64,000 bases of DNA, taken from Beta vulgaris subsp. vulgaris. Taxonomy: Eukaryota; Streptophyta; Magnoliopsida; Caryophyllales; Amaranthaceae. The DNA lies in assembly GCF_026745355.1 (NCBI RefSeq), contig NC_079210.1, positions 15,645,422-15,709,421 on the forward strand, written 5' to 3'. The position numbers and the translations under genes were made by a program. Under the pieces are notes generated by a model. It was not told the DNA's origin, did no database searches, and saw only the letters and a program-made list of their open reading frames with translations. This document shows positions 47,251 through 59,350 of the stretch, in pieces (position 1 is the stretch's first letter; each line of letters opens with the position of its first letter).

Positions 47251-48381
47251 AAGCATATGCATTTGACCTGATCTTGAAATTAATCATAAGTTTGTTTAAT
47301 TTCTGGGTTTGGTTAATATTGAGGATTATTAAGGTCTTTAAGGGCTTAAATTGTCCTAATCAAGGTGATAACAAGCTTAACTAGCTCGGTTTGTCCTAAA
47401 ACTCTACTTAAGCATCTTAATTAGGTTAATCTTTTGTTAATCTCTACTTAAGCAAGATTAACTAATACTAATGACACCTTAATCATCATTATGTATTGGT
47501 AATCAAGTTTAGTAAGTGATTAAGTAGCCTAATTACATGTTTAAGCTAAGCTAATCATGTTTATGAGTTAAGCTAGTTTAGCTCCTTGTAATCCGGTTTC
47601 TAAGCAAGCTTTAGGAGATGTTTTTGCTGCCTTTTGGATGCCACCCCAGCTTATTGAAGACTTAAGGAAGTGTAGAAGACCATGTGAAGTTCACATGGGC
47701 AAAAGAAGCCATAACAAATGAGAATAGAAGACTTCATGGCAAGGAAAGCAAGCTGCCAGTTTACACGTTCCAGCAGCCCTCTTTTCTTCTGTTTTGGGTA
47801 ATGATCATTCCTTCTCCAATTGGATTGAGCTTTTGAGGATATTTACTTTAAGATATTTATTTTAATGTCCAATTGGTAGTTCTTCTGTTTTCACTCGTCC
47901 AATAGGGTAGCTAAGCTAATTATTAGAAGTGTGCTGTAATGGTTGTAATTTTTGTTTCTTGTATTTTATTAGCCTAGTTGGCATAGCTAAAGTCGTCCAA
48001 ATGAGCTGATTTTTGGACATGTTGTAGCCATATAAGTTAGCTTTGTACTCCTTTTGGAATTAGATGATTTGAATGAAAATTGAGAGTTTTATGCTCAAAA
48101 TACTCAGCTGTGTGCTAAGTGTTCTACCGGGTCAGTTTAGACCTTTATCAAATCTTTGCTAATTTCTTTCACTTAAACGTTGATTTAGTGATTGAATCAC
48201 AAAGTAGACTCAAGCTAGAAGCTTATTGTTATAGCTTAGTCTTTGATTGGTGGTATTTGGGTAGTGGAAGTGGTGGTTGTTCAATCTAATTGAACCGGTT
48301 TGATACAAACATTTTATGTTCTCTTTCTTTGTTCTTGCTTACCTATTCGAATGCTCTTGAATGCTTAATCTATATGTATCA
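47249..48381 (+). repeat. 3' LTR of inner gag-only element
   Basis: 1133 bp, about 17 bases longer than the 5' copy because of dispersed one-base differences. Confidence 0.92.
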
Positions 48382-48799
48382 GCTGCTTGCTTCCTTACTT
48401 AGCTTCTCCTCCTTCCTTTGTTAAAAATAGTGAAACAACGTCTCAAAGGAAAGGCTGCTGTTACTTCGTTTCTTCATGAAATGTAACCAAATTTGGTAGG
48501 ATTAAACTTCAAGTTGTTAGCAATCCACCAAAAAAAGAATCTCTGGAAAATTCGTTGTAGATTGTTCACAATTACCAAAATGATTTTGCTGCGCCAGAAT
48601 AACCAAGAGAACGTCTTCTCTTTTAAGCTAATCTAAGAGTTTAAGCTTATAATTCACAAATGGTGATTAGTGCCAATTAGTTATGAAACAAAGCTATTCC
48701 TTTAACAAATTACAAATCAAGCTAAATCAAACACAAAAGTCAGTTTAAAACAAAAATGATCCAAATAACCAAAATGAGATGCGATTGAGATACGCATCA

Positions 48800-49400
48800 A
48801 AACCCATGCCCGTTTATCCAACCCGAAACACGACCACCCATTTTTCACCCGAAAGTAACCACTCGAAATAGATATGAAATGCGAAATAGTCGACCTAAAT
48901 CCAACTAGACCCCAATATGACTCGTACCATAAGATAACCCGCACCAAGCTACCTTACTCGAAGTGACATGAAAATTAGGACCCGAACTCTACCGAATTTG
49001 AACCCAACTCACTTTGCTGCCGCTCATCAACCCCCATAAAGCTTTAAAAAAGTCTGCTTGTGTCTGCTAGAACTAAAAAGTTCGTTCATCTACTTTTATT
49101 TATTTGCTACTGAAAGGAAACATACATTTTTTTAAAAAAAATAACGCGGCATTTTTCGAATCGAAGATGATTGTTATATGAAGTAACGCAATGCTTTTAA
49201 GGGCTATCTTACCCGAATTGACCCGACCCAAACCAACTTGAACTATCGAAATCGACTCGATGACCGAGTCTTCAAACATGTACCCACCCGAAATGTCATG
49301 AAACCGAAGACGGACCTGAACTTGAATGAACCCGATTTAGATGTAACTCAAACACAAAGTTGACCCGAATATTACCCCACCCATGACCGTTTGCCACCAC
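48800..49400. repeat. Decayed ACCCGA-rich sequence
   Basis: Words such as ACCCGA, AACCCGAA and ACTCGAA recur irregularly through this stretch. Before the gag-only insertions it was contiguous with the 32-bp repeat array ending at 40457. No ORF. Confidence 0.5.
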
Positions 49401-49715
49401 TAGAACACCCATAAAATTCAATAGTTCATCATGTCACTTTCTGTGGTGTAGCGGTGTGCAAGTAGCATCAAACCATGACAAACAAATCCACTTCAAATGT
49501 ACTATGTCTTTATTCTTTCCCCATCTTTCATTTATCTTGAGAATTTACTATTCACAGAAGATTAGAAAGACCGAAGTAATTCTCTTAAAAAAGCAGAATA
49601 GTTATAATTCAAGAACATTCTTTTAATTACTTCTCTTCATCTTATTCATACTTCAGTTTGTGATGTTACTAAATTTAACTCTGAATAGTGAATACCCAAA
49701 TTCTGGAGAGAGAAA
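49401..49715 (+). promoter_or_regulatory. Upstream region of the ABD1-like gene
   Basis: 315 bp of AT-rich sequence before the ATG. No convincing TATA box; the 5'UTR probably starts within the last 200 bases. Confidence 0.35.
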
Positions 49716-52700
49716 ATGTGGTCAAGCTTGAAGAAGGGTGATGGGGATTGGTTTTCAAGCAGCTTCAGGAGAGAACTGGGTTTAACTCAGCCTAGATGTT
49801 TCTCTCGTCGTCTTTCTGCGTCTCAGGTATTTTTTTTAATTTTTTTATTGTTGATTAATCATCATCTGAATTGTTTGAATAATACTTCAGTGTTACTTAA
49901 TCAACAATTTTGGTGGCTCAAGTTGCATTTTAAAAAAAAAGAATTTCCCTTTTTATATTGATTAAATCCCATAATTTTACTATAGTTGTATCTTTTGTAA
50001 CATCATATTGATTAATTCCCGTACTTTTGCTATAGTTGTATCTTTTGTAACATTTGGTAAATTGTTATGAAGTGGCTGATTAAGGTTACTGGAAATTATT
50101 ATGAATTAGTATGTCCAATTGATGGAATTTGGAAATTTTAGCGGCAGAAATTTGGAAAATTTTCATTTTTCTTTGCTTAAATGTGTTTTTGTGGAAGTTT
50201 TGGAATACGTATGCATCTAAGGTTCTGTTTGGTTGAATTGTAAACATTTTCGATGGAAAATGATTTTCCTTGAAAGGATATTTTCCTTGGGGAACCAAAT
50301 TGTAGCTGAGGGAAAGAAGGAAGAATGTAGGCTCGTTTGATAGGGGGTAAAACATTTTTTTGGAAAACTATTTTTCTCTATTTTCAATTTTACATTGTTT
50401 GCTTTGTGAAGGAGTGTAAAACCATTTTACCTAGTAGTAAAATTGCTCTCCCAATGATGGAAAATCATTTTCCGTTCAATTTTTCCTTCTCTCTTTTGTA
50501 CACCCCTCTCACTACCTCCGTACTTTCCCTTTCATTTTCCTTTCGTTTCATCATTTTTATTACATGGAACCGAACAACGGATAAATAATTTTGGAATTGT
50601 ATTTTCCATTGTAAATTGTTTTCCATGAAAATCATTTTACACCGAAAATTTTTCACACCCAACCAAATGAAGCCGTAATGGAAAAGGGGATAAATGGGAG
50701 GAAGGGTAAGAATAGGGAGAAAAATGTGTTTTATGTTGCTTGGAGGAAAATGTGTTTTCCACTTTTCGGGAAAACTAGTTTGCGCCAATTGGAAATCTAA
50801 TTTCCACCTTTTACAAACTAAACAAAGGAAAATGGGAAATTCACTTTTCCAAAAAAGGTTTTACACCCAACCAAATGCACTCTTATTTTGTGTTTCTCCC
50901 CTTGAACTTTATCAATTTATATGCAGTTGAATATGTGATTATAGTGTAAAGAGGGCCCTCTCCGGAATCTAGGAGTCATTCTCGTCCATTTAATGAAGAA
51001 TTTTTTATGTTTTTGGTTTACTATATCTCACTCGAATTGATGCCTATTATGCTTTCAATATGTTGAATATTAATTTTATAATAATGAAAAAATAAAAAAT
51101 ACTGCATTCTTCACAAATTGAAAATATCTACCCAAAATAGAGGTCCCATCTTAGAGTTTAAATTTATCATTTTTTTAGTATTAGGTTTTTCTTACTCGGA
51201 GTAAGTTTTGCATCTCTTCTTTTTCTCTATATGGGCCCAACACCAACCGACCAACCATTCTTCTTTTTTTTGTCACTACTCTTTGTCCTAAATCATTGTT
51301 GCATTTCCCAACCTATACTTTAATATGAGATGGATGGATGTCGAATACTAGTAGTATCTATGTGCCATGGATGATACTTGAGGTGATATAAAGAGGTATG
51401 TGTGACATAGGGTACTCTAACTCATGCTTTTTGATAAACTGATAGAGCATTGTTGGAGGGAATATTACAACTGCTACCTTGGAACATCCTTTTTGGTGTA
51501 ATGGCTTTTCTTACTCCAAAGCTTGCTTGTTCGAAAAATGTTAAAATACTTGAGGTGATAAGATAACACCTAGATACCCTAATGCATGCTTTTTGGAGGG
51601 AATGCTACAATTTGGGTGTCGTGTCTTTTATACTCAAAAGCATGCTTCTTCAAGAAATGTTGGAGCATTATCAGAGGAAATCTGCACCTTTATGACTGCA
51701 AAGTTATGATTTGTTACCCCCTAATAAGGTTGTGTAGCCGTGTAGGGCCTGCCTTCTGAGTGACGCCACTGTCAGTTGCAACTTGAAACAGTCCTTTACT
51801 TGATCGGTGAATGCTTGGCCTCCAGAAGAACTATTTAGGCTTCAACAAAAATCATTTATGTAATGAAGTACCACAATTTTGAGGCATGTTAATTTGATTG
51901 AAATAATTTATCCTTCTAGTTTGATAGGAGAAGAGAAAATCTCTTCTGTAAGGGAAGATAGTTTATTAGTTTGAAATAGCTCCACTTAAGCGTGAAGATG
52001 GGTGTCTAGATAACACATTTGAGAGCATAGGGTGGATGATGAAGGAACAGGCCTCTTATTGGTGCTATCAGTTTAAAGTAATAAAATTTAAGTTAAAAAA
52101 TGCATTCTTAGGTATGCAAGTCCTGAGTAGATAAAGCCTATCTACTGTCTAGTGTGCAGAAAGGTTCAGCTAGGCTGCATGTAATAATCCTTGCTGTATA
52201 TCTGATACTTGGCTTACCATTTGAGAGCTTGCATCTTTACAACAGCACAATAGAAATAAGTCGTCAATGGAGAGTCATATATGCAAGGTGTGTGAGAAAA
52301 ATGCTGAAAAGGAAAGCTATATGTTCATTTGACTCAATCTATGAAGTATTAAGAGGTGTGATGTAGTTCCGGTGCAACTCAAGGATAGGAAGCTCAAATC
52401 TTGGCTAAACTTGTTTGCTTTGTCTAAAATTGGGAGAGTTTGTATGAGAAAATCAATCTTCCTATTTTTGTTATGGTTGTATATTATAGTTTACTAGAAA
52501 AGAAATCATATGCTACTTGCTAGAATCATGTACTTTCCTCCCAAAATTGAACATAAACTTATCATTCTAAATATAGTTTTCCCCATTGAAAAGAATTTGA
52601 TATGCCTTTGTGAGTACCGACTTACTGGAATAAAAGAGGGTGTCAATAGGTGGCAACTAGTATATAACTTAGTCACATCTTGGATGAGCCATTGTGATAT

Positions 52701-55700
52701 GACCATGGGGCGTTCTTTACTCAGCAACTAATTGTACTGCCTAGGCTGAGTGTAGTGATAAATATACAACTATTACTAAGTCGTTCAATCAAGTGACTCG
52801 CTACACCTTTGTCTCGTTGTGGTGCCAAATGAGAATTTGGTATTATTATTATAAGGCTTGGTGTACAAGTGTCATGGAAGAATAATTTGTGTTATGCAAT
52901 ACAAGATAAGAATAGAAACGTATTTGCTATTATTATAGATCACAGGCTAGTAAGCGTTGTATCTAAGGCATATTAAACAATGATGAGATTATGAGAGTAT
53001 AGATCGTAAACAATCGAGAAATTGGGCATATAACTAGTGCTAAGTGAACTTTTAAACATCAATTCCAGGAGGACGTAGATGAGGTGGCTCATGTTATTCC
53101 TCACATAGAGATCCAAATGGATGTGTGAGCAAGTCGAATGGTTTAGATGTGGTGACATCGCATGGAAAAATGTTGTCCAATAATAAGTAATTTAAGTACC
53201 TTGGGTCAATACTTAAATCGGTACTGACGAAGATGTCACCCATAGGATAGGGTGGCTTAAATGGAGAGGAAAATTCTATATAACAATTGTTGCACCAGCA
53301 TTGCTGTATGGGTATGAGCGATAGACATATATGAAGGATGAGTTAGAAGGAAGAAGGTAGTATAGATGCGCACGTTAGTTGGATGTCCGGAAACGCCTTA
53401 AGTGATATAATCTGGAAGAGGGTTAGGGTTGCTGAGTATAAGATAAAAATGTTTCGGTTGTGGAGCTTTATGCATGTGAAACCTAGATGACGCACCGATT
53501 ACGATATGGTAGATTTGGGATATTACACATTTTAGAAGAAAAAGGGAGATGCCAAGACGAATTGGACGCTAGGATTTATACGAAAAAATTAGGTTTGCTA
53601 GAGCATATACCTCTAGACAGAAGAAAATGGACGCAGAGGATTTGCGTAGATGATCATCCAACGCTAGAGATAGATCTTGACTCATGCGGACCTCAACGTA
53701 TTAGGATGAAGGCTTTGGTGTTCTTGTGATTGTGTTGTTCCTTTGTGACAAATTGAGCATTAGGCCCATATATCGTGATTATGCCCTAGATATAGCTTCA
53801 TATACTAAACTTCATTACAAAGTAAATTTTGTATTATATGAGAATCCTTTCCATGTATATTTTTACTAATAGATAATTAAAGATATTAATGGTCAAGTTT
53901 ATGTGTTGGCACGTATTTTTCATAGAGAAATCTATGATCAAGGATAGAACAAGATCCATTTTGCATCATATCTAAGGGATTCCTTAGTTGGAGCCGAAGA
54001 AACAATGTCATTCGATCATTCTGCAATCTTTTTCTATCCGTGAGGATCCCACCACAATGCCTTCTACTTTTAATAGGCCATGAACTAGATAAGAATCATT
54101 CTCAACGAGTCCATAATAAGTGATCCCATTTTTTTCATCGGATCTGGGTAGAGACCAAAGCTTTTGAGTGACCGATCCGGCAGAACTCAAAAGATAAAGA
54201 AGTATCGTTAATTTTTTCATGCTTGTTCCAAGTTCGAAGTATCATTTGTATGCAAGTCAAAGTGCTGCAACTAATAAAAGACAGAGGAAGTATAATTTTT
54301 TTGAGCGAGAAGCACATCATGCAGCTTATGTGCTCTTCCCTTCCTCCCACCTCACCACGCGAGCACGCAAGAGTAAAAGGAAACTGTGTTACAGATTTGA
54401 ATTTAGACACATAAAATATGCGGGTCCAATACTCAAATGATTCTTTGAGTCAAAATATTTTGTTGTGTGAGAAATTAGAACTGTTCTTTACTATGAGCAT
54501 AGTGAAATGCTTTTCCTTTCAACGAGTATTTTGAAGACAACGTCTCTGTTATTTTCTACTTGGGAATTTAAGGCTGTGCAGAGATGAATCTGCCTAGATC
54601 CCGCTACCAGTGGATTTCATGTTTGTTTTTGGTGTTGTGCTTGCCTAAAGTTTGCTTAAAAGGAACATGGAATTTTGTAGCCAATGCTTGTTGTTTTGCA
54701 ATGTGTGTATCTTATTAGGTAGTAATCTGACTTTGGACTAACTAATATGGACTATACATAGCGACATAAACTTGGAGAAGGATATTATATCAATAGATTC
54801 TAATAAGGCTGTGCTGCAGATTTTTACGCGTGGTGCTGGTTGCCCAAAAAAGATTTCTTGTTTGTCTGACTGCTGTTGCACTTTGATGCAGGGGCTTGTC
54901 CAACAACTTGACCTGTATGCAAAGTTAGTTGGTCATGAGGGCTGTGTCAACACTGTGGAATTCAATTCGACTGGCGAGGTTTTGGTGTCAGGTTCAGATG
55001 ATAAACAAGTTATAGTCTGGGATTGGGCATCAAAACGTAAAATCTTTGCATATCCATCTGGCCACTTAGAGAATATTTTCCAGACTAAGATAATGCCGTT
55101 TAGTGATGATAGGGTTATTGTCACGTCCGCAGCAGATGGACAGGTAATTCTGGCTCTTGGAGAAGCTACTCGTTATTTGATTTTCTTATAATATCATTAG
55201 AGTATCTTCTTTTGTGCTGTGTAGTGTTTTCGCACACTTAACGGTTTAGGGTGTTAGTTGTTAATTTAAAGCCAAGCAAAGAGGGCAACGAGAAAGCATG
55301 ATGTTGGGATAAGATGGCTTAATTGCTTGTACATGATCCTAAACAATGTATTTGTTGCTATAACAACTCTATGAAATGGAAGGCACCACATATGGGGTGT
55401 GCGAGAAAAATGGTTAATCGCCCAATAAGTAAACCTTGGAATAAGCAATGAAATGCACCCTCAAGTATAGAGTAATGCTATTGCTAGGACACTGCTTGGT
55501 TAGTTTTAAATTCACAAAATCAATCTCTTCACCTACTTAGTTCATATGGTAAGAGTAAAGGGTCAAACCATTGATAATAAGGTTATCCTGATTTGCTAAT
55601 TTATTTCTTGTATTGCCTTTTGTATATAGGATTATTTGTCTTCTTTGTGTCATGATCTTTCAATTAAACTAATATGCACAAAAAATCTAAATTGGGGGGA

Positions 55701-58700
55701 TCCAACAAAATAAATGCAATCTAACTAAGAACTAACAAGCACTTCCACGATGACATGATCGATCACAGACTTGCTAAAGATGATGTGAATATAAAATTCA
55801 TGTTAAGTGTCTTATCGAGTTGAATACTGCTTGTAAAGTGATGCTTAATTGCCTTGAAAACATGACCAACCAACAAATTTCTCTTATGTAATTCAGGCTG
55901 TAAATCAAACCCTAAGGAAATTACCTACTGAGCATCTCAGATTAAATTGATATCTGATTCCCGTTAACAACCAACAACTTCCTCTTATCTATTCAATTCC
56001 ATTTGAGTTGCAAATCAAACACTGACTATTGGTCAATCAAGTTGGTTTGGCTCCAAACTTACCAATAAATATTGTTATTACATCAATAGGAAGCAAATCA
56101 TTCATCCAATTAGATTTTTTTTTTTTTTTGAGGGGATTCATCCAATTAGATGGAGCAAGAAACTTTCAACTTTTCATACTTTCATTAAAACTCGTTCACA
56201 TCCTGAATTTGTGAGATAATCTTGAATGTGTATCTTTTACGTGTGTCTTAACTCTTAAGTCTTTATATTAAGAGGGAAGTATTAATTGCATCCCCTAATG
56301 TGGTCCGATTTTCACTCCAGAAGAAAGAGAAGACAGGCCTATGTAAAACAACTTCCTGTTCCCTTGTCCCCACCCAGACCGTCAATCTCGCTGCTTTCAC
56401 TCGGAAAAATAAACACCCACCCAAGTGCACCCCAATAAGTCACACTTTTGCTGCTAGGGTCAACCAACACTCTGTTATTTTAGATTTTGTCTTGTTATCT
56501 AAGTATTGAACTTGAGACTTGAAAAGCAAAACTTTGCTTAAGATGAAATTCGATGAGCCCTTATTATTACAGAAATTTACCAGGTTCCCTCGAGTTTTCA
56601 ACAAATTCATCATATACCCTTTTCAAATTTCACCAAATACCCCTTAGTTTTATGATACATCCAATTACCCTTGCTGTCAACCATCCGTTAGTCCTCTGTT
56701 AGACCAAAAGTTACTTCACCCACCATTAACCTCATCTTCATCCACTAAATTTACCACCACCTCCATCACTTCCACTATAACCACCTCACCAGCCTCCCAA
56801 AAGCCTCTCTTCCTTTTTCTCGGCCATCTACTTTGCACCACCACCTAGCGACTTCCACTCTTTGGCCACCAGCGCCCCCTTGCAGGCCACCTTTGTGGCA
56901 AACCAGCCCCTTCAAAACCTTCCTTCTTCCTCTTTCTCGCTCGCACTCTCTTTCTTCTTCAATAGTGCTCACAATCACACCCTGCAACTTCCACCAACAA
57001 CAGAAGAAGATGGAGAACCATCTATCCCCTTCTGAATCCTAATCTCGCATTCTCTTTTCTCCATACCATTGTCTTTAATGGCGGAAACTTCAAGACTTTC
57101 ATTTACTCCAGCAATTGCTCTTCTCACATGGCTTTCTTCCCTCAAACTCTTCCGATTTGAGAATTCCACTATTTATGTGAGTTTTATGGAGGGAAGCAAG
57201 AGAGTGGAGAGAGAACCTCGCAATTTGAATTTTGAGGGAAAAAGAGGACGAGAGGGAGGAATATAGTCGACGGGTAATGGAGCGAGAGAGTAAGGTTGTG
57301 GTGTTGGTGACGGATTTCCAGCGACATTTGCAGAGGCATAGGGGCGGTGTTGGTGGACATGGTGGTGGTTAGGCTGGTGGGCAATGTTGTCATGGAGGAA
57401 TTAGAAGGGAAGAGAAGGAAAGGAGGAGAGAGAATATAGTGAAAAATTTCAAAAAACATTAATTAGGGTTAATTAGATTATTTGAGAGTTTAATTAAGTT
57501 AGTCATTAATGGCATGCTTACTTATGTATTGAGGAGTTTACGGTAAATTTTGAAAAGTGGGGGGTATATGGTGAATTATTTAAAACTCAGGCATACTTGG
57601 TGAAAAAATCGTCATTTTTATAATAGATTTTGAAAGTCTTTTGAAGGTAATGCTTATTGTGTTTATTCATGTGGTGCTACTACATTCCACCTGATGTGAA
57701 CATTTCTATATTTTCTTTGATTTGACATTAATTGGGGGTACACGTAATAAAGGCCTCATCAAAGATAAAGTAAAATCAACTTCTTGAGTCCTAGTTCTTG
57801 TCACCGCATCTTACCTTTTTGCCCTAAACTGCCCTTGACGTTACCAGTGTCTTTTTCATTTTTTTGTATCTTTCAGGTGAGGGTTGGTCAAGTCTTGGAG
57901 GATGGTAGTGTTGATACAAAGAGGTTAGGGAAGCATAGAGGAGCTGTCTTCAAGCTTGCTGTGGAGCCTGGAAGTCCTTACATATTTTACAGCTGTGGCG
58001 AGGATGGCTTTGTTCAACATGTATGTCCAAAATGCTACTAGAAGTCTTTAATTCTTAATCATCTCAGTACTTTGTTATATTATGAATCTCTTTTTCCTCC
58101 AAACTGCAGTTTGATCTGCGAAGCAATTCTTCTACAAAGCTCTTCTCTTGTTGCTCCTTTGCAGAAGGTGGCAGGTCGGATTTTACTAGTAGTGTCAGAT
58201 TGAACGCAATTGTGACTGATCCAAGAAACCCTAATTATCTTGCTGTGGGGGGCTCTGATGAATATGTGCGTGTATATGACATGAGAAAATGTCATTGGGA
58301 TGCATCCAGTAATTTGGATCAACCAGTAAATACCTTCTGTCCTCATCATCTCAAGGAGAGTGGCAATGCTCACATCACTGGGTTAGCTTACTCTCATGCA
58401 AGTGAACTACTTGTTTCATACAACGATGAGCTCATTTACTTGTTTCAGAAGAACATGGGAATGGGCACGAATCCAAGGTCTACTTCAGCTGAAGAGCTGG
58501 AGAAACTTTATGATCCCCAAGTTTATTGTGGGCATAGAAATTCACAAACTGTTAAAGGTGTCAATTTTTTTGGTTCCAATGATGAATATGTTATCAGTGG
58601 ATCGGATTGTGGCCATATCTTCATTTGGGACAAAAAAGACACCAAACTTGTACGTTTGATGGTTGGAGATAGACACATAGTAAATCAGCTTGAGCAACAT

Positions 58701-59171
58701 CCATCCATGCCTGTCCTAGCCACTTGTGGTATAGAAAAGAGTGCTAAAATCTGGTCTCCGGTGTCAAAGAAAGTTCGCCCCCTACCTGCTGATGTAGATG
58801 AGGTATGTTATATCCTCTCCTCTGTCCTCTACTGACTCTCCGAGTTTTGATAAGATTATCTTTTTCATTATACTGGAATCTGGGTTGCAGATTACTGTCT
58901 TTATGAAGTATGCTTCTGTGTTTTGGTGCAGATTATGGAGTCCAACAGGCAAGGAAGAGAGGATCATTCACGGGTGACCCTCACCCCTGATGTTATAATG
59001 CATGTATTACGGCTACAGAGACGACAAACACTGGCTTTTGTCGAAAGGCGGCCCAGGAGAGGCAATAGTGACAGTGATGAAGATGATAGTGAAGGAGAGG
59101 CTTATGTATTAAGGTTTTCTGATAGAGATGCTGCCATCGATGAGGACCCTAGAGAATGCAACATTAGCTAG
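49716..59171 (+). CDS. ABD1: ABD1/DCAF8-like WD40 protein, five exons, complete
   Basis: Exons 49716-49826, 54892-55143, 57877-58020, 58110-58802 and 58932-59171, all with GT-AG borders and all joining between codons, give 479 residues. The product matches Arabidopsis ABD1 (At4g38480 type, about 470 residues), a WD40 substrate receptor of the CUL4-DDB1 ubiquitin ligase that restrains abscisic-acid signalling through ABI5. WD repeats begin in exon 2 ([34 protein letters not shown]) and continue in exons 3-4 ([41 protein letters not shown]). FDLR and YDMR fit the DWD consensus for DDB1 contact. The tail has [17 protein letters not shown] and an acidic stretch ([11 protein letters not shown]). 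Introns 1 (5065 bp) and 2 (2733 bp) are long and repeat-laden; introns 3 and 4 are 89 and 129 bp. The frame is intact and the gene is likely active. Confidence 0.93.
50221..50884. repeat. Nested foldback (MITE-like) elements in intron 1
   Basis: The outer ends read GTTCTGTTTGGTTGAATTGT and, inverted, GTGCATTTGGTTGGGTGTAA. An inner pair at 50332 (GGCTCGTTTGATAGGGGGTA) and 50673 (inverted GGCTTCATTTGGTTGGGTGT) has the same design. The interior is rich in GGAAAA/TTTTCC words. Confidence 0.55.
51371..51660. repeat. Imperfect tandem duplication in intron 1
   Basis: Two units begin ATACTTGAGGTGATA (51376 and about 51547) and share ATGCTTTTT, GGAGGGAAT, TTACAA and TTC(A/G)A(G/A)AAATGTT. The second is shorter. 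Confidence 0.6.
53190..53735 (+). pseudogene. LINE 3' remnant (RT C-terminal region) in intron 1
   Basis: Translations show, in order, [28 protein letters not shown], and [10 protein letters not shown], then [30 protein letters not shown] pieces. This order is characteristic of the post-catalytic RT region in plant non-LTR elements. It is broken by stops and frameshifts and lies in the sense direction of the gene. No poly-A tail or target duplication was established. Confidence 0.75.
53912..54255 (-). pseudogene. ycf2: Nuclear plastid DNA insertion: ycf2 fragment
   Basis: The minus strand encodes [45 protein letters not shown] and SSRIEKDC. Further on, after frame loss, come [12 protein letters not shown] and FLYEKY pieces. 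This is the chloroplast Ycf2 protein order. Ycf2 is a very large plastid protein of more than 2000 residues; here only about 340 bp are present, with stop codons (for example TGG to TGA just before YFEL) and small indels. Being inside a nuclear intron it is a NUPT, not a functional gene. A continuous alignment to plastid DNA would fix its edges. Confidence 0.9.
55144..56570 (+). other. Intron 2 of the ABD1-like gene, left part
   Basis: AT-rich, nothing recognised. A poly-T run at about 56117-56130 is followed by a short direct repeat of ATTCATCCAATTAGAT (near 56099 and 56146). Confidence 0.4.
56571..57627. mobile_element. Possible non-autonomous Mutator-like/foldback element in intron 2
   Basis: The ends are imperfect inverted repeats of about 75 bp. 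The left reads AGTTTTCAACAAATTCATCA and TATACCC; the right, inverted, reads AGTTTTAAATAATTCACCAT and TATACCC. The interior is GC-richer and Pro/Thr-codon-like on one side (56740-57000) and GGTGG-rich on the other (57290-57380), resembling the MULE at 34464. No target duplication could be settled. Confidence 0.5.
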
Positions 59172-59350
59172 TTTTCACCTTGTAGAGCAGAGTCTATGTT
59201 TTTTTTCTTATATCTGTATCGTGGTCCTTTTTTAATTTATACTTCTTTTCCTCTGTGCTGATCACTCCATACCTGTAAGGCTGTAATGTGTAGGGTGCTT
59301 GTATTATATTGTTTAGGATTTACAATAAATAAACTAAGAGGAATATCACT
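59172..59350 (+). terminator. 3'UTR and likely polyadenylation region of the ABD1-like gene
   Basis: A T-rich stretch follows the TAG. An AATAAATAAA signal lies near 59323-59334, about 160 bases after the stop, preceded by TGTA-rich upstream elements. Confidence 0.55.

Larger units (their letters stand above)
44311..48381 (+). mobile_element. Second gag-only LTR retrotransposon nested in the first
   Basis: LTRs 44311-45426 and 47249-48381 (TGAAGCATATGC...TATGTATCA) are flanked by GCTGC on both sides (44306-44310, 48382-48386). The primer site TGGTATCAGAGC is at 45429-45440 and the polypurine tract AAGAAGGGGAGAA at 47236-47248. The internal region of 1.8 kb has only gag and protease-like sequence, no RT, RNase H or integrase. 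Its protein is related to, but clearly distinct from, that of the outer element, and it lies in the opposite orientation. Confidence 0.93.
40483..48799 (-). mobile_element. Gag-only (TR-GAG-like) LTR retrotransposon, minus strand
   Basis: LTRs lie at 40483-41599 and at 43613-48799, the latter split by another element at 44311-48381; its own length is about 1.11 kb. Flanks carry identical AAACC duplications (40478-40482, 48800-48804). Read on the minus strand: 5' LTR, primer site TGGTATCAGAG (initiator tRNA-Met), one long ORF, polypurine tract AAGAAAGGGGGAA, 3' LTR. The internal region is only 2.0 kb and lacks RT, RNase H and integrase core. LTRs are about 98% identical, so it moved recently, presumably using enzymes from an autonomous relative. 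Confidence 0.93.
43613..48799 (-). repeat. 5' LTR of gag-only element, split by insertion
   Basis: Made of 43613-44310 and 48382-48799, with the inner element and one GCTGC duplication between. Rejoined length is about 1.11 kb, matching the intact copy, where the target reads GGGCAGTTGCTTGC. Confidence 0.92.

Noticed and set aside
53912..54255. Functional organellar gene or chloroplast contig
   Set aside because: The ycf2 match is short, broken by stops, and surrounded by nuclear intron and LINE sequence.
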